Of a DNA stretch of 64,000 nucleotides, positions 58,694 to 64,000 are shown piece after piece. The stretch is taken from NCBI RefSeq assembly GCF_017301635.1, contig NZ_CP071091.1:10222501-10286500 (forward strand), written 5' to 3'. Below the pieces are notes generated by a model. That model saw only the letters and a list, made by a program, of their open reading frames with translations, was not told the DNA's origin and did not search any database. Position numbers and translations under genes: made by a program. This stretch comes from Myxococcus landrumus. Lineage in GTDB: Bacteria; Myxococcota; Myxococcia; Myxococcales; Myxococcaceae. Every line of letters starts with the position of its first letter. Position 1 is the first letter of the stretch.

Positions 58694-60156
58694 TGAACTG
58701 GACGACCCGTACCATGCGCTTGTTCCCCCTCCTGGTGGCCACGTCGCTCGTGGCCGCTGGTTGCACGTCGTCCACGGCCGCAGGCCCGGCGGCGACGGCC
58801 AAGAGCCCCACCGCGCGGACCGTCAAGGAGGCCCCCGCGGCGCCCATCTCCAACACGGCCAAGGCGAAGTTCGAGGACGCGGTGAAGTCCTTCGACACGC
58901 AGAAGAAGGCCAAGGCGTTCGACTACCCGGCGCTGGAGCGCAAGTTCAAGTCGGCGCTGGAGTCGGACGCGAACCTCGCGGAGGCCGAGTACAACCTGGG
59001 CGTCATCGCCGAGCGCCAGGGCAACCTCACCGAGGCCAAGGCACGCTACAAGGCCGCGCTCACGAAGAAGCCCTCGCTGCGCCAGGCGTCGGAGAACCTG
59101 GCCGTCATCGAGCAGAACGCCGGCAATGTCGCCGGCTCGGTGGCCCTCTATCAGGAGGTCCTCCAGCGCTACCCGGATGATGCGCAGTCGCGCGCGCGGC
59201 TGGCGGAGATCTACCGGCAGCAGAACGACCACGACAAGGCGATGGAGCTGTCCCGGGGCGCGCTGATGCGAGACCCCGCGTCCACCACCGCGCTGAAGGT
59301 GATGATCCGCAGCTACCTGGACCGCAAGCAGCTCTCGATGGCGAAGCTGGTGGCCATGCGCGGCGTCAAGCTGGATGGCTCGGATCCGGAGCTCCACCAC
59401 CTGGTGGGCGTCATCCAGCTCCGTGAGGGGGATTCCGACAGTGCCCGCGTGTCCTTCAAGAAGGCGCTGGAGGCGCGCGACGACTACGTCCCGTCCCATG
59501 TCGCGCTGGCCCAGCTCTCGCTGGACGCGGAGGACTACCCTGGCGCCGAGGAGCACCTGCGCCGCATCCTGCAGGCGGATGGCAAGAACGCCGTCGCGCA
59601 CCTCAACCTGGGCCTCGCGTACAAGGGCCAGGGGCAGTACGACAAGGCCATGCAGGAGTATGACGAGGCGGAGAAGCTGGACGCGGAGCTCGCGGCCGTG
59701 AGCCTCAACCGCGCCATCATCCTCCACAAGGTGAAGGACGCTCCGGAGCGCGCCGTCGAGCTGTACAAGAAGTACATCGCCATGGCGGGCGGAGACGTGG
59801 CCCTGTCGGCGGAGTCGCCTGTCTTCGGATTGCTGCGCGAGGCGGAGGCCATCGTCGGCGCCAAGCGCGAGGCCTCCATGGCCGAGCAGCAGGCGAAGAA
59901 GATGGAGGAGCTCCAGAAGCAGCAGCAGGCCCAGATGCAGGCCGCGGAGAAGAAGCAGGCCCCGGCCCCGGCGCCCAACGGCGGCGCGGTGGCTCCCGCG
60001 GGTGGCACCGGCACGACTGCCCAGGCCACTCCCGCGGGCGGCTCCACGCCTCCCCAGGCTCCTCCTCCGGAGCCCGCACCCGCGCCTCGAGAGAAGAAGA
60101 GTGCAGGCACGGCGGATCCTTCCGAGCCGGGTGAGCCTGAAGACGACCTGCTGTGA
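58693..60156 (+). CDS. gltE: Outer-membrane TPR lipoprotein GltE (AglT-like)
   Basis: 487 residues. Lipoprotein signal with SLVAAGC. About nine TPR units (AEYNLGVIAERQGNLTEAKA, ALYQEVLQRYPDDAQSRA, AHLNLGLAYKGQGQYDKA). A Gln/Glu-rich coil (EQQAKKMEELQKQQQAQMQA) and a Pro/Ala-rich tail ending EPGEPEDDLL follow. Position and architecture fit the A-motility lipoprotein GltE/AglT. ATG 58693 overlaps the gltD stop; ATG 58714 would give a shorter signal peptide. Confidence 0.83.
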   Translation: MNWTTRTMRLFPLLVATSLVAAGCTSSTAAGPAATAKSPTARTVKEAPAAPISNTAKAKFEDAVKSFDTQKKAKAFDYPALERKFKSALESDANLAEAEYNLGVIAERQGNLTEAKARYKAALTKKPSLRQASENLAVIEQNAGNVAGSVALYQEVLQRYPDDAQSRARLAEIYRQQNDHDKAMELSRGALMRDPASTTALKVMIRSYLDRKQLSMAKLVAMRGVKLDGSDPELHHLVGVIQLREGDSDSARVSFKKALEARDDYVPSHVALAQLSLDAEDYPGAEEHLRRILQADGKNAVAHLNLGLAYKGQGQYDKAMQEYDEAEKLDAELAAVSLNRAIILHKVKDAPERAVELYKKYIAMAGGDVALSAESPVFGLLREAEAIVGAKREASMAEQQAKKMEELQKQQQAQMQAAEKKQAPAPAPNGGAVAPAGGTGTTAQATPAGGSTPPQAPPPEPAPAPREKKSAGTADPSEPGEPEDDLL

Positions 60157-60281
60157 AAGTTGGGATGTCCCCGGGTGCCTTCGATGTAGCGGGCCCCGGG
60201 GAGATGATGCGAACCTGTGCTGCCCCTGTCGTGGGCATGTGGCGTGGCACGGACCCGGCGGGGTCCTCGTGGGAGACAGTG

Positions 60282-60554
60282 ATGCGAAAGGCTCTGATGT
60301 TGTTCGCGGTGCTCGCGGTGGCTCCGGCGTTCGCGCAGGACGATGCCGCCAAGCCAGCAGGTGGGGGCGGGGATGGCAATGTGCGCTACTCCAAGACCAC
60401 CAACATCGACTTCGAGGATGACACCATCGAAGGCGACCTCACCAAGCCGGACGGCGAGTACATCGAGGCGCGCGACAAGGTGAAGCACTCGAACCTCATC
60501 CGCGTCCGCGAGGACTTCGAGGACAAGGTCATGCAGTCGGTGGGCGAGCTGTAG
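60282..60554 (+). CDS. gltF: Small periplasmic protein, probable GltF
   Basis: 90 residues. Signal peptide MRKALMLFAVLAVAPAFAQ, then a short acidic domain with NIDFEDDTIEGDLTKPDG and a C-terminal helix (NLIRVREDFEDKVMQSVGEL). GGGAG lies 6 bases before ATG 60282; the upstream part of the open frame is not translated. Assigned to gltF from its place between gltE and gltG. In the M. xanthus cluster this position is occupied by a small protein of the gliding complex. Confidence 0.65.
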   Translation: MRKALMLFAVLAVAPAFAQDDAAKPAGGGGDGNVRYSKTTNIDFEDDTIEGDLTKPDGEYIEARDKVKHSNLIRVREDFEDKVMQSVGEL

Positions 60555-60633
60555 TCATGCGTCCGGTCGCCGGTGGGAACCTGCCGGCGCGAGCGTTGTC
60601 CATAGCGAGCAACTACCCTACGCAGGAGCCCTC

Positions 60634-62568
60634 ATGGCCGTTCCCCTGACACTCAAGGTCTTCAAGGGCGACACGCTGGTCGCTTCCAAGGACTACGAGC
60701 GCGACATCATCAAGATTGGCCGTCTGTCCTCGGCGCACCTGTGCCTGGAGGACGAGAAGGTCAGCCGCATCCACTCCGTCATCGAGGTCGCCACCGACGG
60801 CTCCATGTCCATCATCGACATGGGCAGCGTCGAGGGGACGTACGTCAACAACAAGCGGGTCAACAAAGGCCAGCTCGCGTTTGGCGACGAGATTCGGGTG
60901 GGTGGCACCACCATCCGCCTGGAGAACCCCGCCGCCGTGGCCGCCGTGAATCTGGCGGCCGCCGCGAGCACGGACGAGACCACGGAGAAGAATCCGGTGG
61001 TGAGCGCCGCCGCGCCCGCTTCCGGCCTGGCCCAGGCAGCCGCCGTGGCCGCTCCCGCCGCTGTGGGCGCGCTGGATGCGTCCGTGGCCGCCACGCAGAA
61101 GAACGCGGTGGTCGCCCCGGAGCCCACGCCCGTGGCCCCCGAGGCTCCGGCCGCGCAGGTCGCCGAGGCCGCCGCCCCTCGCCCGCGCACGGCGCGCCGC
61201 TCCAAGTCGAGTGGCCCGCAGGGTGTGGCGCTGCGCTTCTCATGGGGTGACCAGCGGGTGGGTGAGTTCTTCGTGGCCCCGGGCTCCAAGCGCGCGGTCG
61301 CGGTGGGAAGCGCCGCCGGCGTCGACTTCGTCATGGGGGACGACAAGCTGGGTGCCCCCCGCTTCGAGGTGCTGCGCACCGACGGCCAGGCCTTCGTCGT
61401 GCGCTTCATGGGGAAGATGAAGGGCGGGCTCATCCGCAAGGGCGAGACGCTGGACCTCAAGGCCGTCCTCGAGGCGGGCAAGGCCTCGCACGAGGGCGAC
61501 GCGTACTCGCTCACGCTGGAGGCCGAGGACTTCTTCTGGGTGGACCTGGGCGGCGTGACGCTCGAGGCCTCGTTCCAGGCCGTCCCCAAGCGCGTCGTGG
61601 CGCCGCTGGGTGAATCGCTCGACTACACCGCGCTCAACATCTTCCTGTTGGTGTTCTTCGCGGCCACCGCGTTCGTCATCACCGCGATGAACCGCACGGG
61701 TGAGGGCGACGAGTACTCGGACGAGCTGTCGTCCAACACGGCACGCATCGCCAAGCTCATCATCAAGCCGCCCGAGGTGCAGAAGAACAAGTTCCTCGAG
61801 CGCCTCAATCAGCAGAAGGAGGCGAAGAAGAGCGGGGAGATGGCGGCCAAGAGCCGCGGTGACGAAGGTCAGATGGGCAAGAAGGATGCGCCCAAGACCA
61901 ACAACCGCACCGCGCCCAAGGGCGACCCGAACAAGAAGGACGAAGCCCGCGCGCTGACGGCCAAGATTTTCGGCGGCGGCAAGGGCGGCATCTCCACCGT
62001 CTTCGGCAGCAAGGGCCTGGGCGGCGACCTCAAGAGCGCCATGGGCAACATGTTCGGCGCCAAGGCGGGTGACTCGGGCGGCTTCGGCGGCCTGGGCCTG
62101 CGTGGCGGTGGCGGCGGCGGCGGCGGTACGGGTGACACCGTGGGCATCGGCGGCATCGGCACCAAGGGCCGTGGGGGTGGCACTGGCACCTACGGCACGG
62201 GTGTGGGTGTGCTGGGTGGCAAGTCGTCGGTCGACGTGAACATCGCCTCGTCCGAGGTGGAGGTCATGGGCTCGCTGGACAAGGAGCTCATCCGCAAGGT
62301 CATCCAGGCGAACCGCGGACAGATTCGTTACTGCTACGAGAGCCTGCTCAACCGCTTCCCGAAGCTGGGAGGCAAGGTGGCGGTGAAGTTCGTGATTACC
62401 GCCACGGGCTCGGTGGCGTCGTCCTCGGTGGCCCAGAGCACCGCGGGCAACGCGGAACTGGAGACGTGTGTGGCGGGCCGTGTGCGCACGTGGAAGTTCC
62501 CCGAGCCCAAGGGTGGTGGCGTGGTGGTCGTCACCTATCCGTTCATCTTCAAGCAGTCCGGCGAGTAG
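60634..62568 (+). CDS. gltG: Gliding motility protein GltG (FHA - TM - AgmX/PglI C-terminal domain)
   Basis: 644 residues. Cytoplasmic FHA-like domain at 15-95 (IIKIGRLSSAHLCLEDEKVS, then RIHSVIEV), an Ala/Pro linker, a second FHA-like or beta domain at about 195-325 (VALRFSWGDQRVGEFFV), one membrane helix at about 333-352 (IFLLVFFAATAFVITAM), a periplasmic Gly-rich spacer (GGFGGLGLRGGGGGGGGTG), and a TonB-like AgmX/PglI C-terminal domain (RKVIQANRGQIRYCYESLL, LETCVAGRVRTWKFPEPKGG, VVTYPFIFKQ) with its paired Cys. Inner-membrane part that could span the periplasm to outer-membrane Glt proteins. Confidence 0.85.
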   Translation: MAVPLTLKVFKGDTLVASKDYERDIIKIGRLSSAHLCLEDEKVSRIHSVIEVATDGSMSIIDMGSVEGTYVNNKRVNKGQLAFGDEIRVGGTTIRLENPAAVAAVNLAAAASTDETTEKNPVVSAAAPASGLAQAAAVAAPAAVGALDASVAATQKNAVVAPEPTPVAPEAPAAQVAEAAAPRPRTARRSKSSGPQGVALRFSWGDQRVGEFFVAPGSKRAVAVGSAAGVDFVMGDDKLGAPRFEVLRTDGQAFVVRFMGKMKGGLIRKGETLDLKAVLEAGKASHEGDAYSLTLEAEDFFWVDLGGVTLEASFQAVPKRVVAPLGESLDYTALNIFLLVFFAATAFVITAMNRTGEGDEYSDELSSNTARIAKLIIKPPEVQKNKFLERLNQQKEAKKSGEMAAKSRGDEGQMGKKDAPKTNNRTAPKGDPNKKDEARALTAKIFGGGKGGISTVFGSKGLGGDLKSAMGNMFGAKAGDSGGFGGLGLRGGGGGGGGTGDTVGIGGIGTKGRGGGTGTYGTGVGVLGGKSSVDVNIASSEVEVMGSLDKELIRKVIQANRGQIRYCYESLLNRFPKLGGKVAVKFVITATGSVASSSVAQSTAGNAELETCVAGRVRTWKFPEPKGGGVVVVTYPFIFKQSGE

Positions 62569-62671
62569 CACCGGCGCTCTTACCCGTTTCACGGGCGGCC
62601 CTCCTCGGGGCCGCCCGCGCTGTCACCCCGGCTCCCGTCCCCCGCTGGAGCCACGTCAACCTCAGGACCGC

Positions 62672-63304
62672 ATGAAAGCCCTCGCTCCCATTGCCCTGTG
62701 TGCCGTGTTCGTCCTCCCCGTGGCCGCGAGCGCTCAGCAACCACCCCCCACGGCGACAGGTGACCGGCCGGCCGTCACGTTCGATGAAATCGAGCGGGGC
62801 TTCTACTTCGCGCTGTATGGCGGCCCGCTCTTCATGACGAACCCGCCCGCGGCCGAGGGCACGCCCCGGCCTTTCTCCTCCGGGCCCATGGCCCAGGTGG
62901 AGATGGGGTACGACCTGAGTGAGCGGGTGTCGCTGGGGCTCTTCATCATGGGTTCCAGCATCCGGACCAGCGCCGAGTACGTCGGCGAGTCCGGGGGCAA
63001 GGTGTCCGGCGACTTCTCCACCCTCGTCCCGGGCGCGGTCTTGCGCGCGCGCCTGGTGGGCCTGGCTGACAGCCAGGAAGTGAAGCGCACCTGGTTCTAT
63101 CTCCGCGCCGGCGCGGGTTATGCGATGTTCTCCCCGAAGAGCCTCCTTCCGGATTCCGACATTCTTGTGTTTGCCGGGCCCGGAGTGGAGTACTACACAC
63201 GGTTGCGCCACTTTTCCGTGGGGGTCGAGGTCACGGGGAACTACCTCGTGTCCGGTGGCTCGTTCGGGTTCGCGGTGGCGCCGAACATTCGCTACGCGTT
63301 CTAG
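62672..63304 (+). CDS. gltH: Outer-membrane beta-barrel protein, probable GltH
   Basis: 210 residues. Signal peptide (MKALAPIALCAVFVLPVAASA). Eight or so amphipathic strands (GFYFALYGGPLFMTN, AQVEMGYDLSERVSLGLFI, TWFYLRAGAGYAMF, HFSVGVEVTGNYLV, FGFAVAPNIRYAF) and a C-terminal Phe, the BAM recognition signal. AGGA lies 4 bases before ATG 62672. Position after gltG supports gltH. Would be one of the outer-membrane proteins of the gliding complex. Confidence 0.75.
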   Translation: MKALAPIALCAVFVLPVAASAQQPPPTATGDRPAVTFDEIERGFYFALYGGPLFMTNPPAAEGTPRPFSSGPMAQVEMGYDLSERVSLGLFIMGSSIRTSAEYVGESGGKVSGDFSTLVPGAVLRARLVGLADSQEVKRTWFYLRAGAGYAMFSPKSLLPDSDILVFAGPGVEYYTRLRHFSVGVEVTGNYLVSGGSFGFAVAPNIRYAF

Positions 63305-63322
63305 TTCTAGCGGGAGAAAGAC

Positions 63323-64000
63323 GTGCCTCAGGAGAATGGAAGCGGTGGGCCACGGCAGGGTGGGCGTGGTCGTGACGCGGGTGCGCCGGGTCAGGGCCCG
63401 CGCCGTGATGGCCCTGGCGGTGGATTTGGAGGCCGAGGTGGCCCGGGAGGTCCCGGACGGGGCGAAGGCCGTGGGCGCGGTGAGGGCCGCGGTCGTGGCC
63501 GTGACGAAGGGCCCGTGGGCCCTGGGCAGCGCGTCATCTCCGAGCTGAGTGTCCTCGAGAAGGCGTTGTCCAAGACGGACTTCGGGGCCGAGAAGGGCCC
63601 GCTGCAGGCGATTGTCCGCTCGCTGCGGCCCATGCGCCTGAAGTCGCTGGAGGACCTGGACCTCAACACGCGAGGCCGGCTCATCACCACGATGCTGCGC
63701 GTGCAGCGTCAGCCCAAGCCCGCGGCACCGGAGGCTGCGGCCGCCGAGGCGAGCACGGCTCCGGTGGAGACTCCGGCCGAGGCTGCGGCTCCCGCCGAGG
63801 GCGCGGAGGCTGCTGCTCCCGCCGCGGAGGCTGCTGCTCCGGCCGAGGCCGCCGCTCCCGCGGTGGACCCCGCGAAGGAGAAGTTCGACGCGTGGACGGA
63901 CGTCATGTTCCTGGTGGGCCAGGTCTGGCGCGCCGCGGGCGACAAGGACCGCTCCGAGGCGGCCTTCACCGCCAGCGGCCGGCAGCCCGGTCCCGAGGTG
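63323..64000 (+). CDS. gltI: Probable GltI, 5' part (cut by window end)
   Basis: An open frame of 226 codons from GTG 63323 runs off the window end; no stop is reached. GGGAG lies 6 bases before the GTG. The product begins with about 70 residues rich in Gly, Arg and Pro (GRGRDAGAPGQGPRRDG, RGEGRGRGEGRGRGRDEG), followed by helix-rich VISELSVLEKALSKTD and LQAIVRSLRPMRLKSLEDL, an Ala/Glu/Pro linker, and a TPR-like start (WTDVMFLVGQVWRAAGDKDR). No signal peptide, so cytoplasmic. Its place after gltH and the TPR beginning fit GltI, a large cytoplasmic TPR protein as I recall the family. Confidence 0.65.
   Translation, partial: MPQENGSGGPRQGGRGRDAGAPGQGPRRDGPGGGFGGRGGPGGPGRGEGRGRGEGRGRGRDEGPVGPGQRVISELSVLEKALSKTDFGAEKGPLQAIVRSLRPMRLKSLEDLDLNTRGRLITTMLRVQRQPKPAAPEAAAAEASTAPVETPAEAAAPAEGAEAAAPAAEAAAPAEAAAPAVDPAKEKFDAWTDVMFLVGQVWRAAGDKDRSEAAFTASGRQPGPEV

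Noticed and set aside
61950-62220. Gly-codon-rich repetitive stretch inside gltG, examined as a DNA repeat or CRISPR-like array.
   Set aside because: It is explained by the Gly-rich periplasmic spacer of GltG; there are no regular spacers or repeats.
63120-63548. Complete 142-codon frame overlapping gltH and the start of gltI.
   Set aside because: It is in a different frame from both genes, has shadow-type Arg/Ser composition and no ribosome binding site. The GTG at 63323 frame is better supported and open to the window end.

Overview
The window is chromosomal DNA from a fruiting, gliding myxobacterium, most likely Myxococcaceae (Myxococcus, Corallococcus or a relative). Base composition is very GC-rich throughout. 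Lipoproteins, TPR proteins, FHA-domain proteins and proteins of the AgmX/PglI C-terminal family are abundant. The right end carries the start of the glt (A-motility, focal-adhesion) cluster: gltD, gltE, gltF, gltG, gltH and a cut-off gltI. I see no rRNA, tRNA, CRISPR array, insertion sequence or prophage. The order looks like stable core chromosome with a few accessory patches.

Layout. 1-6.2 kb: an AraC-type regulator at the left edge, a leucine-rich-repeat-like protein, an FHA-like protein, a lipoprotein with four PPC-type domains and a secreted discoidin-like protein. 6.2-10.0 kb: zinc-ribbon protein, murA, prmC, prfA. 10.2-14.7 kb: a 40-residue very basic protein, a CapA-like lipoprotein, a TPR protein, a CNNM/CorC-type membrane protein and a secreted protein. 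14.9-18.5 kb: smc. 18.6-22.4 kb: lipoprotein, an FHA-AAA+-Fis regulator without a recognisable GAFTGA loop, a small ferritin-like protein and a glutaredoxin. 22.6-24.9 kb: groES-groEL with promoter and a perfect CIRCE operator, plus a second CIRCE-like site facing a divergent pair of unknown genes.

25-35.8 kb: two unknown genes and a Nudix hydrolase on the plus strand, then a long minus-strand run. Read in transcription order the run is: lipoprotein A, ECF sigma factor, anti-sigma factor, secreted caspase-like protease, lipoprotein B (a paralogue of A), AmpG-like permease, phosphoglucomutase, DoxX-like protein and RNA polymerase omega. The sigma/anti-sigma/caspase genes overlap by ATGA and form the most interesting candidate system here. 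36-41.3 kb: nucleotidyltransferase-like and metallophosphoesterase genes overlapping by 47 bases, an NAD(P)-binding protein, and the tyrosine/homogentisate catabolic genes (hppD, hmgA, Rieske protein). 41.5-46.2 kb: a Gld-type ABC exporter (ATPase, permease, GldG-like protein, DUF4340-like protein). 46.4-54.8 kb: aspartate kinase, a parallel beta-helix lipoprotein, a small lipoprotein, a Clp ATPase with a McsA-like zinc finger fused to its N-terminus, CutA, a zinc-finger DnaC/IstB-like ATPase and a companion protein. 55.1-64 kb: the glt operon.

All functional calls come from reading motifs and gene order. No database search was run, and family names are from recognition. Start codons were chosen from Shine-Dalgarno spacing where visible.
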